DNA of 64,000 bases from JACMLD01 sp963705285 (GTDB lineage: Bacteria > Bacteroidota > Bacteroidia > Chitinophagales > Chitinophagaceae): the NCBI GenBank assembly GCA_963705285.1, contig OY970066.1:682001-746000 (forward strand), read 5' to 3'. The translations under genes and the position numbers were made by a program. The notes under the pieces were generated by a model. It was not told the DNA's origin, ran no database searches, and was given only the letters and a program-made list of their open reading frames with translations. This document shows positions 17,107 to 27,513 of the stretch, piece by piece. Numbering within the stretch: the first letter of the stretch is position 1; each line of letters begins with the position of its first letter.

Positions 17107-20100
17107 TTAAATGTTATGAATTGGTACCTGTATAAAAAGTTTGCAGCCTTTGCCCGGTGCAGTAGTAATGATTACCTCGCCGTTAAAAAGATGCGCCCTG
17201 CTCTCAATATTTGAAAGGCCTACGCCTTTTTTGAATTTTACCTTTTCCAGCTCGAAGCCCTTGCCATTGTCAACAATTGAAAGGTTAATAAGTTTTTGGT
17301 TCAATGTAAGGTCAATAACGATGCGGGTGGCAGCTGCATGTTTTAGCACGTTGCTTACCTGCTCCTGGATAATACGGAAAAGCATGAGTTTCTGCTTATC
17401 GTTGATAACCTTATCAAAATCACCAGTATGGGTAAATTGTACCTGCAGGGCAGTGGTCATACGCAATGATTCTACCAGGTCGTTAACAGAATCAATAAGG
17501 CCAAGATCTTTTACGCTGGGCGGTACCAGCGCCTTTGAAATGTGCCTGATTTCATTGATGGCGGTAAATATACTGTCGGCACTTCTCTTAATCAGCGCAT
17601 CCTTCTGCCGGGTATCTGTTTTGGCCAGTTCCAGATAGAGTTTTGCAGTAGAAAGAATCTGGTTTACATTATCGTGCAACTCTTTACCTATTTCCGCCCT
17701 TTCTTTTTCCTGTGCATCTACCACCGCCTGTGCAATGGTTTTTTGTTTATTGATTTCTTGTGTAAGCAGCTGGCCTTCCAGCTTTTTACGGTCTGTAATG
17801 TCTTGCATAGAGCCCACAAACCTCACCGCATTGCCGTCGTTATCCCAAACAATAAACGCCCTGTCTGCTACCAGCACGTAACTATCGTCTGCTTTACGGA
17901 AGCGGTATTCTGAATACACTACACCCCTTTCTTTATTCTTGATAGCGCTGCTGTATATTTTTTTTGTTTTTTCTTTATCATCCGGGTGAACCTTGCTTTC
18001 CCAAAAACCATGTTTACCCGGGTGGTGGCCAGATGTATAACCAAAAATGGTATAAAAGCTCTCGCCAAAGTATAAGCGCTTATTTTTAATATCGTAATCC
18101 CAGATGGCATCGTTGGTGGCTTTGGTGGCCAGCAGGTACCGCTCGTTACTGATATTGATTTTTTGTTCGGCCTGTTTGTTTTCTATTATAACTCCCATTA
18201 ACGTGGCTACTCTTCTAAACAGTTCAATCTGCTCTTCTGAAGGCGCTATTTTTTCATGGTAATAACCGGCAAATGACCCGAGCACTTTATTAGACGAGGT
18301 AACAATAGGAAAAGACCAGCAGGCGGCTAATTTGTATTTACCTGCCAGGTGCTTATAGTTCTGCCACAGCGGGTCGGTTTTGATATCGGAAACAATGACT
18401 GTTTTACGAAGGTAAATAGCCGTACCGCAGGAGCCTGCTTCGGGCCCAACCTCAAGACCATTTATTTTATTGGTAAAGCCGGTGGGTAAAGAAGGTGATG
18501 ATAAATGTTTTACTGATTTGCCATCTTCATCCAGCAACAACACAGAGCAAAACAGGCCGGGATTGAATTTTTCCATGCCGGAAATAAAATAATCAACCGT
18601 GTTTTTTAAGGAAGTATCTGCATTGATGTTGAGTTCTAGTACCTCTTTCTCCAGCGACAAAAGCATTTGCTGATTCTTGCGGTGAGTAATGTCTTTAAAA
18701 TAAATGAAGAGTCCCTGTTGCGAAGGATAAGCACTTACATCAAAATACACTTTCAGTTTGCCTACATACAGTTCAAAAGAAAAAGCTTTTTTTGCGGTAA
18801 TGGCTTTCTGGTAACGGTTAAGGTGTTTAATTTTTTTCAGTTCCGGAAAAGCCTTCCATAAATTCTTGCCCAGCACTTCCACATCTTTTATACCGGTAAG
18901 CTGTTCTGCAATGGGGTTCCACCATAAAATACTGTATTTATGATCCAGTGCTATAAACCCATCTGTTATGCTGTTGAGTATATTGGTAATATGGCCAGAG
19001 TAAGCCTGCAGCTGCTGTTCTGATTGTTTGCGTTCAGAAATATCGTGTATGCTGATGATCACCCCGTCAATAACGCTGTCTGCAAACCGGTTGATGCCTT
19101 TTGCTTCTACCCATGTCCAGCCCTGCTGCCTGTTTTTTAAACGCACGTCTGTTACAATGGTTGCATTGGGGTTTGACAGTAATTCGCCAAACAACTTCTT
19201 GCATCGTTGTACATCTTCGGGATGCAGAAAATCAAAAGCATTCTGGCCGGTCAGTTCTTCTTCGGTATAACCCAGCACCGCCGTAACAGAAGGTGTTACA
19301 TATTTTATCAACGCGCCGTTATCAAGTACAAACACCACATCCATCAGGTTCTGCAAAATGGATTTGAATTTCAATTCATTTCTGCGAATGGCCTCTTCGG
19401 CTTTTATTTTCTCCGTAATATCCCTGTTTACAGATATATAACCAGTGATCTGGTTATTGGGATCTTTTAAGACAGATACCATGCACAACAAGTGGATGGT
19501 GGTGCCGTCTGCTTTGGCGTACACCAACTCGCGCTGGCAATGGCCTTTATCGCGCAGTTGTTGTACTGCCTCAGGTGCTGTATGAAGAAACTCGTGCGGC
19601 AGTATGCCGGCAATGTTTTTTGCCACAGCATCTGCTGCGGCAATGCCGTACACTTCTTCGGCTTTGTTGTTCCAGGTAACTATATTAAAATGAACATCGG
19701 TAGAGATGATTACATCGGAAGCATTTTCAATGAGTTTTGCCTGGAAGCGGATTTTTTCTTCCGCCATTTTATAATCATGAATGTCTACCAGCGAGCCTAT
19801 GTAGCCGAGAAAAGTGCCATCGTCTAAAAATCTCGGTATAGATTTATCCAGCACCCAACGATATTCTCCGGTACGGTATTTTAAACGGTAGATAAGCGAC
19901 ACGGGCTTTTTCTCCATGAACCCTTTTTTGTATTCGCCAATACCGATATGAATATCGCCGGCATGAATTACCTTATTCCATCCGTCTCCCCAGGCCTCGG
20001 TTGCGCTGATGCCGGTAAAATCTGTCCAGTATTTGTTGACGTAAATTGTTTTATCATCTTCATTGCTTACCCAAATCATTACGGGTGCGTTATCGGCCAT

Positions 20101-20889
20101 ATTGCGGAAGCGTTCTTCACTCTCCAGCAAAATGTTTTGTATTTGTTCTTTGCGGGTAACGTCGTTTATAGTAACCAGCCTGGCAGAGCGGCCCGAATGA
20201 TGAAAGTTAAAAGATTGTACTTCTACCATCAGTTCTGTACCGTCTTTTTTGCGGTGTATCCAGGGTGTTTTATCTGTTACCTTTACCGGCTTCAGCATTT
20301 CGAGGTGTTGCAGAATTTTTTTTCTTTCAGCCTCGGGCCTGATGTCGAGTATGGTCATCTGTAAAAACTCCTGCTTGGAATAACCATAATGGGCAATGGC
20401 AGCCGCATTTACATCCAGGAACTGGAGTGTTGACTTATCATAAATCCACATGGGTTGCGGATTGTCGTCAAACAATGATTTGTACATTTCATGACCAGAC
20501 GGGTCAACGCCGTTCTTCTGAATTCCTGCGGCCAGCGGTACGCCAGTCCATATCAACTGCGTGTCTTGAAGATTCCTGGCCTGAAGCCGGGTAACTGTCC
20601 ATTTAACCTGCGCCTCTGCACCGTTTGCAGTAATGAGCACAGCATCAAATTCAGTTAAACTATGTTGAGAGAAAACGGGTGGAACAATGGGGGCGGGCAA
20701 TACTGGTTTCTTGCTCCGCAAAAAAGTGGTAAGTGGTTGATGAAAAAGCTTTTCGCGCGGCATGTCCATCGCAAGTAAAAAAGCATCATTCACAGATAAA
20801 GCATTTCCGTCCAAATCTGTAATCACAGTAAAAACCTGTGACAGGGATTGATTAATTTCAGGTGTCTTTTCCGCTATAATACTTCTCAT
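17107..20889 (-). CDS. Multi-PAS/GAF sensor histidine kinase (HisKA_3 type)
   Basis: 1260 residues, with no clear membrane segment, so probably a cytoplasmic sensor. I can pick out about seven PAS modules (starting near residues 15, 135, 260, 380, 505, 640 and 945), with a GAF domain between the last two (about 770-930). The kinase core is HisKA_3: the phospho-histidine is in KELHDNVNQ near residue 1070, and the HATPase has EQVSNVLKHA, DNGKGF and GVGLSNI. Such kinases pair with LuxR-type regulators, and one follows immediately. The PAS ligands are unknown. Confidence 0.9.
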   Translation of the reverse strand: MRSIIAEKTPEINQSLSQVFTVITDLDGNALSVNDAFLLAMDMPREKLFHQPLTTFLRSKKPVLPAPIVPPVFSQHSLTEFDAVLITANGAEAQVKWTVTRLQARNLQDTQLIWTGVPLAAGIQKNGVDPSGHEMYKSLFDDNPQPMWIYDKSTLQFLDVNAAAIAHYGYSKQEFLQMTILDIRPEAERKKILQHLEMLKPVKVTDKTPWIHRKKDGTELMVEVQSFNFHHSGRSARLVTINDVTRKEQIQNILLESEERFRNMADNAPVMIWVSNEDDKTIYVNKYWTDFTGISATEAWGDGWNKVIHAGDIHIGIGEYKKGFMEKKPVSLIYRLKYRTGEYRWVLDKSIPRFLDDGTFLGYIGSLVDIHDYKMAEEKIRFQAKLIENASDVIISTDVHFNIVTWNNKAEEVYGIAAADAVAKNIAGILPHEFLHTAPEAVQQLRDKGHCQRELVYAKADGTTIHLLCMVSVLKDPNNQITGYISVNRDITEKIKAEEAIRRNELKFKSILQNLMDVVFVLDNGALIKYVTPSVTAVLGYTEEELTGQNAFDFLHPEDVQRCKKLFGELLSNPNATIVTDVRLKNRQQGWTWVEAKGINRFADSVIDGVIISIHDISERKQSEQQLQAYSGHITNILNSITDGFIALDHKYSILWWNPIAEQLTGIKDVEVLGKNLWKAFPELKKIKHLNRYQKAITAKKAFSFELYVGKLKVYFDVSAYPSQQGLFIYFKDITHRKNQQMLLSLEKEVLELNINADTSLKNTVDYFISGMEKFNPGLFCSVLLLDEDGKSVKHLSSPSLPTGFTNKINGLEVGPEAGSCGTAIYLRKTVIVSDIKTDPLWQNYKHLAGKYKLAACWSFPIVTSSNKVLGSFAGYYHEKIAPSEEQIELFRRVATLMGVIIENKQAEQKINISNERYLLATKATNDAIWDYDIKNKRLYFGESFYTIFGYTSGHHPGKHGFWESKVHPDDKEKTKKIYSSAIKNKERGVVYSEYRFRKADDSYVLVADRAFIVWDNDGNAVRFVGSMQDITDRKKLEGQLLTQEINKQKTIAQAVVDAQEKERAEIGKELHDNVNQILSTAKLYLELAKTDTRQKDALIKRSADSIFTAINEIRHISKALVPPSVKDLGLIDSVNDLVESLRMTTALQVQFTHTGDFDKVINDKQKLMLFRIIQEQVSNVLKHAAATRIVIDLTLNQKLINLSIVDNGKGFELEKVKFKKGVGLSNIESRAHLFNGEVIITTAPGKGCKLFIQVPIHNI

Positions 20890-21021
20890 AATTACCTGGT
20901 TAAAAAAGCCTGCTTGCGAATTCTACATCCTAATAAAACAATATCATACGCGTTGTTTGTATTTAAAATATGTACTACCGCTATACACTTACTTTAACTG
21001 CATAATAAATGTAAACAAAAA

Positions 21022-21041
21022 AGCACTGATAATTCAGTGCT
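21022..21041 (-). terminator. Terminator of the SurA-like gene
   Basis: AGCACTGA-TAAT-TCAGTGCT is a perfect 8-bp stem. On the minus strand it is followed by TTTTTTGTTT, so it ends the transcript that comes from 22437. Confidence 0.8.
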
Positions 21042-21075
21042 ATAAGTATATTTGAAATTCAATAAGTGTTAACCC

Positions 21076-22437
21076 CTACCTTAATGCGCTTGTTGCGTTT
21101 TGCATCCATCTCTGTAATGCTGCGCAGGATTTGTAATCATCATCAATCATGATGTAATAAGTGGCAATTTTTGAGTTGAACCACTTTTCAATGGCATCGC
21201 CTTTTTTCTCTTCAATGGCACGTTGGGCAATGCGGTTATAATCGTCTTTCATATTTTCCCGGTGGGGTTCTGTGCGCGTTTTGAGGTACACGATGCGCAC
21301 GCTTTTTTTACCACGTTCATCTGTAAATGTTACCGGTTTAGAAAATTCGCCCACCTTTAATTGTGGCAGCAATTTCACCATTTCCTTGTCGAGCATATCA
21401 ATGGTTAAATAATTTCCATTGGGGCCTTGTCTGTTACCGGCTGTATATTTTGAATTTTCGTCTTCACTGTAACGGGATACCGCATCACCAAAATTCATGG
21501 TGCCGGCAATCAATTTAGCCCGGATAGAATCCAGCTTCTCTTCGGTTATTTTTATTTCGTCGTCTGTAATTGTAGGAATTTTCAGGATGTGCCTGATGGT
21601 GGCATCATCGCCCGAACGGCTTACCATCTGAATAATGTGGTAACCAAATTTTGATTTGATAACCGGCGACACCTGGCCTTCTTTTAGACGGAAAGCTGCT
21701 TTGATGAAGTCGGGGTCCATTACCTTTTCAGTACGGTTAACATTATACATACCACCCGTGTTTTTGCTACCCGGGTCATCTGTATACAGGCTGGCCAGCG
21801 TTTCAAATTTTCTTGTTCCGGATTCTACTTGTTTTTTAAAATCGGTGAGCTCGTCTATAGCGTTCTTGTCAAGATCTCGGCTGGCTTTGGGATACACTAC
21901 AATTTCACCTATTTCCACTTCGCTTTCCAGAAAGGCAACACTGTCTTTGGGAATTTTATCAAAGTATGCTTTTACTTCTGTGGGTGTAATTTTGATGCCT
22001 TCCACAATTTTGTTGCGCATCTGTTCTGCCAGCTTTCTTTCTTTGAACGACTGCCTGAAATCTTCTTTGATTTGATACACCGTTCTGCCCGCAATCTGTT
22101 CCAGCGCTTCTTTTGAACCGTATGCCTGCACAAAGCCCCGTACCTGGTTATCAAGCAATGATTCCAGCTCTTCTTCGCTTACCGTTAATGAATCTTTTTC
22201 GGCCTGTAGCACCAATGCTTTTAAAGTGAGTGCCTGTTCCATTACAATGCATTCTGCATTTTCTGGAATGGCTTCGTTGCGGCGCACGCGGTCTAGTATT
22301 TCATTGCTGATTTCTGATTTCAGAATGATTTTATCGCCCACTATTCCTACCACTTTATCTGCTACCACTTTTTGTGGTTGTGCAAATGCAGCGGCTGCGA
22401 ACAGTAAAAAAATAATAGAAAGTGTAATTTGTCTCAT
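21076..22437 (-). CDS. SurA-like periplasmic peptidyl-prolyl isomerase (parvulin type)
   Basis: 453 residues with a cleavable signal peptide (MRQITLSIIFLLFAAAAFAQ). A SurA N-terminal chaperone region follows (KVVGIVGDKIILKSEI), then two parvulin rotamase domains at about residues 178-275 and 280-385; the second contains GDAVSRYSEDENS. It should fold outer-membrane proteins in the periplasm. It lies downstream of infB on the same strand but has its own -7 box, so is probably a separate unit. Confidence 0.87.
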   Translation of the reverse strand: MRQITLSIIFLLFAAAAFAQPQKVVADKVVGIVGDKIILKSEISNEILDRVRRNEAIPENAECIVMEQALTLKALVLQAEKDSLTVSEEELESLLDNQVRGFVQAYGSKEALEQIAGRTVYQIKEDFRQSFKERKLAEQMRNKIVEGIKITPTEVKAYFDKIPKDSVAFLESEVEIGEIVVYPKASRDLDKNAIDELTDFKKQVESGTRKFETLASLYTDDPGSKNTGGMYNVNRTEKVMDPDFIKAAFRLKEGQVSPVIKSKFGYHIIQMVSRSGDDATIRHILKIPTITDDEIKITEEKLDSIRAKLIAGTMNFGDAVSRYSEDENSKYTAGNRQGPNGNYLTIDMLDKEMVKLLPQLKVGEFSKPVTFTDERGKKSVRIVYLKTRTEPHRENMKDDYNRIAQRAIEEKKGDAIEKWFNSKIATYYIMIDDDYKSCAALQRWMQNATSALR

Positions 22438-22460
22438 ACAATAAGTGCGTGTGGATGACC

Positions 22461-22468
22461 CAAAAATA
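22461..22468 (-). promoter_or_regulatory. -7 element of the SurA-like gene
   Basis: The minus strand reads TATTTTTG, an exact consensus match 23 bases before the start codon. Confidence 0.5.
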
Positions 22469-22536
22469 TTCTGTGTTTCTGTTAAAAGAACGTATAGGCG
22501 GGGCTTTTAACAAAAGTTTGTTCTAAGAAGTTCTAA

Positions 22537-22601
22537 AGTTCGAAGTTCCAAAGTTCATAGTTGATCCGATAAACGAACTACGAACTTTGGAACTTTGAAC
22601 T
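22537..22601. repeat. Large imperfect inverted repeat downstream of infB
   Basis: Arms of 26 bases (22537-22562 and 22576-22601) pair with two mismatches around a 13-base loop. Each arm is built from repeats of AAGTTC(C/G)AAAGTTC. It starts 4 bases past the infB stop codon and lacks a T-run, so it may be a REP-type element or a protective 3' hairpin. Confidence 0.75.
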
Positions 22602-22605
22602 CAGT

Positions 22606-25587
22606 TTATAAAGTTCTCTTTACTTCTTCTTCTTCAAAAGCTTCTACAATATCGCCTACTTTAAGGTCATTGAAATTCTTGATGGTTAAACCGCATTCCA
22701 TTCCGGATGGTACGTCTTTCACATCGTCTTTAAACCTTTTCAGACTGGCCAGTTCTGCGCTGGCGCCTTCTCCTTTAGGATATTCCACGATGCCATCCCT
22801 GATGATGCGTATACGGGCGTTGCGGGCAATTTTTCCATCCATTACAAAGCAACCGGCCACGGTAGCCTTGTCGAACTTGTAGACCTCGCGCACTTCCACG
22901 TTGGCCAGTATCTTCTCCTGTATTTTGGGTTCAAGCATACCTTCCATCGCGCTCTTGATCTCCTCAATGGCGTTGTAGATGATAGAGTAGGTCTTAATTT
23001 CCACCCCTTCATTATCGGCCAGCCTTCCTGCCTGCAGCGAAGGACGGCAGTTAAAGCCTACAATTACAGCGTCTGAAGCGGCTGCCAGCAACACATCGTT
23101 TTCAGTGATGGCGCCCACGCCTTTCAGTACCACGTTAATGGCAACTTCATCTGTAGACAGTTTCTGCAGTGAATCGCTCAATGCTTCCACCGAACCATCC
23201 ACGTCTCCCTTAATGATCAGGTTCAACTGTTTGAAATTGCCCAGTGCCAGTCGGCGGCCAATTTCATCGAGCGTAATGTGTTTCTTGGTACGTATACCCT
23301 GTTCACGAAGTATCTGTGCTCGTTTGTTGGCTATTTCTTTTGCTTCGGCCTCATCTGTATACACCTTGAATTTTTCACCGGCCTGTGGCGCACCGTTCAA
23401 CCCCAGAATCTGTACGGGTGTAGATGGCGGTGCATTGTCCAATCGCTGGTTGCGTTCATTGGTCATAGCCTTTACACGACCGTAATACTGACCGCTCACC
23501 ATGAGGTCTCCGTGGCGCAAAGTTCCGTTCTGTACCAGCAGGGTGGCCACATAACCACGGCCTTTATCAAGCGACGCTTCAATAATAGAGCCCGAAGCTT
23601 CTTTATCAGGATTTGCTTTCAGTTCAAGTAATTCTGCTTCCAGCAGCACTTTTTCCAGCAACAGGTCTACATTCAGCCCCTGTTTGGCACTTAGTTCCTG
23701 GCTTTGAAATTTACCACCCCATTCTTCCACCAGTATATTCATGCTGGCCAGCTGCTCATAAATCTTTTTGGGGTTGGCGCCGTCTTTATCAATTTTATTG
23801 ACCGCGAATATCATGGGTACGTTGGCGGCCTGTGCGTGGCTGATGGCCTCCTTTGTCTGGGGCATTACCGCGTCATCTGCAGCTACCACAATAATGGCAA
23901 TGTCTGTTACCTTGGCACCACGTGCACGCATAGCCGTAAATGCTTCATGACCGGGTGTATCAAGGAACGCTATTTTCTTACCATTGGGCAGGGTTACTTC
24001 ATAAGCGCCAATATGCTGGGTAATACCACCTGCTTCGCCCGCTACCACGTTGGCGCTGCGGATATAATCGAGCAGGGAGGTTTTACCATGGTCTACGTGG
24101 CCCATGATGGTAACAATGGGAGCCCTTGGCTTTTGTTCTTCCGGATCATCTTCTTCCTCTTCTTCCTCCATCTCGGCCTGTTTGTCCATGTCTATGAATT
24201 CCACATCAAATCCAAATTCACCTGCCACCAGTTCTATTACATCTGCTTCCAGGCGTTGGTTAATAGACACCATAAGGCCCAGGCCCATACATTTACCTAT
24301 TACTTCGGCATAGCTCACATCCATCAGGTTGGCTAGTTCGCTTACGCTGATGAACTCGGTCAGCTGCAGTTTGTTGTCCTGCATGTCTTCCGGGTTCTGA
24401 TCGGCGCTTTCCTGGCGTTTTTCGCGGCGATATTTCGCCTTAAGGCTTTTGCCACGGCCACCGGCACCGGCCAATTTCGCCTGGGTTTCGCGTATTTTAT
24501 CCTGTATTTCTTTTTTATCGATTTCTTTTACTTCGCGTCTTGCAGCTACGCCACCTCTTTGCGGCGCATTGCCTCTTTTAAAGCCACCTCCGGCACTACC
24601 ACCACGGTTTTGCTGACCGGGAGGTGCATTGGGGTCTCTTTTAACGATGCCCAGTCCTGGCCGTCTTGGCGGTTGTCCGGCACCCTGCTGTCCGGGTTGT
24701 GCACCCGGATGGCCCTGGTTTTGCCCGGGCTGGTGGCGGGCCACAAAAGGCTCTCCTTTTTTATCTATGGGGATGCGTTTGCGCTTACGTTTTTCTTCGT
24801 TTGGTTTCGGCCTTGTGTCGCTGTCTACAGGCAGTTCAATTTTACCAAGAATTTTGGGTCCCTCCAGCTTTTCCGCCCTTATGTTTTCTATCAGGGGTGC
24901 GGCCGCATCATCCTCTTCTGCTGCCGGCGTAGCGGGTACTTCTTTTTGAGCGGTATTGTCTGTTGCCAGCGCAATAACAGGCGCTTCTTCAGCTACCGGT
25001 TTTGTTTCAACCGGTAGTTCGGCTGCAATTGCCGGTTCTTCTGTAACGGCTTCTTCTTTTTCTTTGACTTCTTCTTTCTTCCTGGTGCCTTTTTTAGGCC
25101 GGGAAGAAGAGTCGATAGCAGACAGATCTATTTTATCCAGTACTTTGGGCCCTTCAATTTCGGGGGCTTCCACTTTACTGATTTCAGGCGCTTTTTCTTC
25201 TATTATTTTCGGTTCTTCTTTTGGCGGTACCACAACTGGTGCGGTGACCACTACGGGCGGCGCTTCAGGTTGTTTTACTTCTTCTACCACCGGTTTTTTA
25301 GGAACGGTCGTTTCTTTTCTAAAAAGAATTTCTTCTTCGTCTTTTTTCTTACGTGCGTCTGCGCTGCCACCTTTGGGCAGATCAATTTGATCGCTTTTGA
25401 TTTTAGCAACTTTATCGCCAGCAAACTCCAGTTGCAGAGAACGGTACATGTCTTCAGACAGCTTGGAGGTTGGCTTCAGGTCATCTTTGCTAAAACCTTT
25501 CCCAGAAAGAAATTCAATAAGGGTATCCTTACCAATATTAAATTCTTTGGCGGCGGCCATTAATCGTGGTGTTGTTGTTTCTGACAT
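22606..25587 (-). CDS. infB: Translation initiation factor IF-2
   Basis: 993 residues. The N-terminal IF2_N segment (LIEFLSGKGFSKDDL) is followed by a long Pro/Glu/Lys-rich linker and a Gly/Arg/Gln-rich stretch. The GTPase domain then has GHVDHGKTSLLDY (G1), DTPGHEAF (G3) and NKID (G4), and the C-terminal fMet-tRNA-binding domains follow. IF-2 delivers initiator tRNA to the ribosome. It is the third gene of the leftward rimP-nusA-infB operon, the classical order. Confidence 0.97.
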   Translation of the reverse strand: MSETTTPRLMAAAKEFNIGKDTLIEFLSGKGFSKDDLKPTSKLSEDMYRSLQLEFAGDKVAKIKSDQIDLPKGGSADARKKKDEEEILFRKETTVPKKPVVEEVKQPEAPPVVVTAPVVVPPKEEPKIIEEKAPEISKVEAPEIEGPKVLDKIDLSAIDSSSRPKKGTRKKEEVKEKEEAVTEEPAIAAELPVETKPVAEEAPVIALATDNTAQKEVPATPAAEEDDAAAPLIENIRAEKLEGPKILGKIELPVDSDTRPKPNEEKRKRKRIPIDKKGEPFVARHQPGQNQGHPGAQPGQQGAGQPPRRPGLGIVKRDPNAPPGQQNRGGSAGGGFKRGNAPQRGGVAARREVKEIDKKEIQDKIRETQAKLAGAGGRGKSLKAKYRREKRQESADQNPEDMQDNKLQLTEFISVSELANLMDVSYAEVIGKCMGLGLMVSINQRLEADVIELVAGEFGFDVEFIDMDKQAEMEEEEEEDDPEEQKPRAPIVTIMGHVDHGKTSLLDYIRSANVVAGEAGGITQHIGAYEVTLPNGKKIAFLDTPGHEAFTAMRARGAKVTDIAIIVVAADDAVMPQTKEAISHAQAANVPMIFAVNKIDKDGANPKKIYEQLASMNILVEEWGGKFQSQELSAKQGLNVDLLLEKVLLEAELLELKANPDKEASGSIIEASLDKGRGYVATLLVQNGTLRHGDLMVSGQYYGRVKAMTNERNQRLDNAPPSTPVQILGLNGAPQAGEKFKVYTDEAEAKEIANKRAQILREQGIRTKKHITLDEIGRRLALGNFKQLNLIIKGDVDGSVEALSDSLQKLSTDEVAINVVLKGVGAITENDVLLAAASDAVIVGFNCRPSLQAGRLADNEGVEIKTYSIIYNAIEEIKSAMEGMLEPKIQEKILANVEVREVYKFDKATVAGCFVMDGKIARNARIRIIRDGIVEYPKGEGASAELASLKRFKDDVKDVPSGMECGLTIKNFNDLKVGDIVEAFEEEEVKRTL

Positions 25588-25700
25588 TCAGTATTTTAAA
25601 ATAATAATAATGGTTACCTGTTTTACCATAGTGCCTTTTGCAAATCAAGATTGTATTGTTGTGCAAAAACTATCTCATAAAAATGCGACCAGGTAATGTG

Positions 25701-26948
25701 CTACTCTTTTTTAAATTCGTTTTCCAGTACTTTTCTTACATCGTCAATGGTTTCTCTCTCGAGGTCAGTTCTTCTTTCCAGTTCTTCAGCGGTCAAATCA
25801 AGTACGCTGCGGGCGGTATCACAACCAATGCGTTTCAGTTCATCTATAATCCAGGTTTCAATTTCATCGCTGAATTCTTCCAGATCTATATCAAATTCTT
25901 CTACTTCGCCTTCATTATCGCGGAACACATCTATGCTATAACCAGTCAATTCCTGCGCCAACTTAATGTTCACCCCTTTTCTGCCAATGGCCAGCGATAC
26001 CTGGTCTGGTTTAAGATATACATCGGCCTGCATATTATCGTTGTTCAGGTTCATGGTAGTAATCTTTGCAGGTGTAAGCGAACGCTGGATGAGCAACTGT
26101 GTATTGGCTGTCCAGTTGATAACGTCAATGTTTTCATTTTTCAGTTCGCGTACAATGCCATGGATACGGCTTCCTTTCATACCTACGCAGGCGCCAACCG
26201 GGTCTATTCTATCGTCAAATGATTCTACGGCAACTTTGGCTCTTTCACCCGGGTCTCTTACAATTTTTTTAATTACAATAAGGCCATCAAAGATCTCAGG
26301 TACTTCAATTTCAAGCAACTTAGCTAAAAATTCCGGGCTTGTTCTGGATAATATAATTACCGGACTATTATTTTTTAAATCCACCCTTCTTACTACGGCG
26401 CGGATGCTTTCTCCTTTTTTAAAATAATCTTGCGGAATCTGCTCGCTTTTTGGCAATATCAGCTCATTTCCGTCTTCATCTAGCAGCAGAATTTCCTTTT
26501 TCCAAACCTGGTATACTTCGGCATTGATGATATCGCCAATGCGATCATGGTATTTCTTAACGAGTACATTCTTTTTTAAATCGCCAATTCGGCTGGCCAG
26601 TGTTTGTTTGGCGGCCAGGATGGCCCTGCGGCCAAAATCCATAATGTCTATGCCTTCATACAATTCTTCGCCCACTTCAAAATCCGGTTCAATTTTAGCA
26701 GCATCCTTATAGGCAATTTCTGCCAGCGGGTCATTCACTTCACCATCGTTTACAATCATACGGCGGCGCATGATTTCCAAATCGCCTTTTTCGGCGTTTA
26801 CAATCACGTCAAAGTTGTCATCACTCCCGTACTTTTTACGCAGCAGGGTTTTGAATACATCTTCTACCACTTTCATCATGGTAGGGCGGTCTATATTTTC
26901 CGCATCTTTGAACTCCTGGAATGCCTCAATTAGGTTAATGCTTGCCAT
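25701..26948 (-). CDS. nusA: Transcription termination/antitermination factor NusA
   Basis: 415 residues, the usual Bacteroidota length, without the E. coli C-terminal acidic repeats. The N-terminal RNA polymerase-binding domain is followed by S1 (QVWKKEILLLDEDGNELILP region) and two KH domains (GACVGMKGSRIHGIVREL; LAIGRKGVNIKLAQ). It modulates pausing and termination. Second gene of the rimP-nusA-infB operon. Confidence 0.96.
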   Translation of the reverse strand: MASINLIEAFQEFKDAENIDRPTMMKVVEDVFKTLLRKKYGSDDNFDVIVNAEKGDLEIMRRRMIVNDGEVNDPLAEIAYKDAAKIEPDFEVGEELYEGIDIMDFGRRAILAAKQTLASRIGDLKKNVLVKKYHDRIGDIINAEVYQVWKKEILLLDEDGNELILPKSEQIPQDYFKKGESIRAVVRRVDLKNNSPVIILSRTSPEFLAKLLEIEVPEIFDGLIVIKKIVRDPGERAKVAVESFDDRIDPVGACVGMKGSRIHGIVRELKNENIDVINWTANTQLLIQRSLTPAKITTMNLNNDNMQADVYLKPDQVSLAIGRKGVNIKLAQELTGYSIDVFRDNEGEVEEFDIDLEEFSDEIETWIIDELKRIGCDTARSVLDLTAEELERRTDLERETIDDVRKVLENEFKKE

Positions 26949-27030
26949 ATTCCTGTGATTTAAAAAGCTTGAATTACCGGCCTGCAGCGGGTTTCATCAA
27001 AGTGCCCGTTTACCTGCCTGTTATCCACGG

Positions 27031-27501
27031 CTAAAATTTAATTTGAATTTTTGTTGATTTAATATTAATAAATGGGATAGTGTGCTGAACCACTTCCTTT
27101 TTTTTATTTTTTCCAATAGTGGCTGTTACCTCAATATCATTTTCATTTACTGCCGTTAACAGACCTTCTGTTAACTGACCATCCAGTTGCAACACTTCTA
27201 CATTGCGGTTGATGTTTTTAACATACTGGCGGTGCATCTTCAACGGTTCATCCAAGCCGGGAGAAGACACTTCCAGCGAAAAGTCACCGTCGGGGTATAA
27301 AGCCGCTTCTTCTATCTTTTTGTACAGTTTCCGGTTGAGCGAAACACATTTTTCAATGGGCAGCCCGGCATCGGCATCCAGCGCCACCCGAATATTATTG
27401 GTGGGTTTAATCCAGCAATCCACCAAAAAACAATCGGGGTCTTGCTGCAGCAGTTCCTGCACCATGCCTGTAATCACCTGTATTTGCGTTTCACTTGCCA
27501 T
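27031..27501 (-). CDS. rimP: Ribosome maturation factor RimP
   Basis: 156 residues. RimP signature segments are present: VALDADAGLPIEKCVSLNR and FSLEVSSPGLDEPL. RimP helps assemble the 30S subunit. First gene of the operon, with an upstream promoter and a perfect leader hairpin. In enterobacteria this operon starts with a tRNA gene (metY); none is seen here. Confidence 0.94.
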   Translation of the reverse strand: MASETQIQVITGMVQELLQQDPDCFLVDCWIKPTNNIRVALDADAGLPIEKCVSLNRKLYKKIEEAALYPDGDFSLEVSSPGLDEPLKMHRQYVKNINRNVEVLQLDGQLTEGLLTAVNENDIEVTATIGKNKKKEVVQHTIPFINIKSTKIQIKF

Positions 27502-27513
27502 TGCTATAAAGGA

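Noticed and set aside
23704..25017. Long plus-strand open frames opposite infB (about 150-210 residues)
   Set aside because: Antisense shadows of the strongly biased infB codons.
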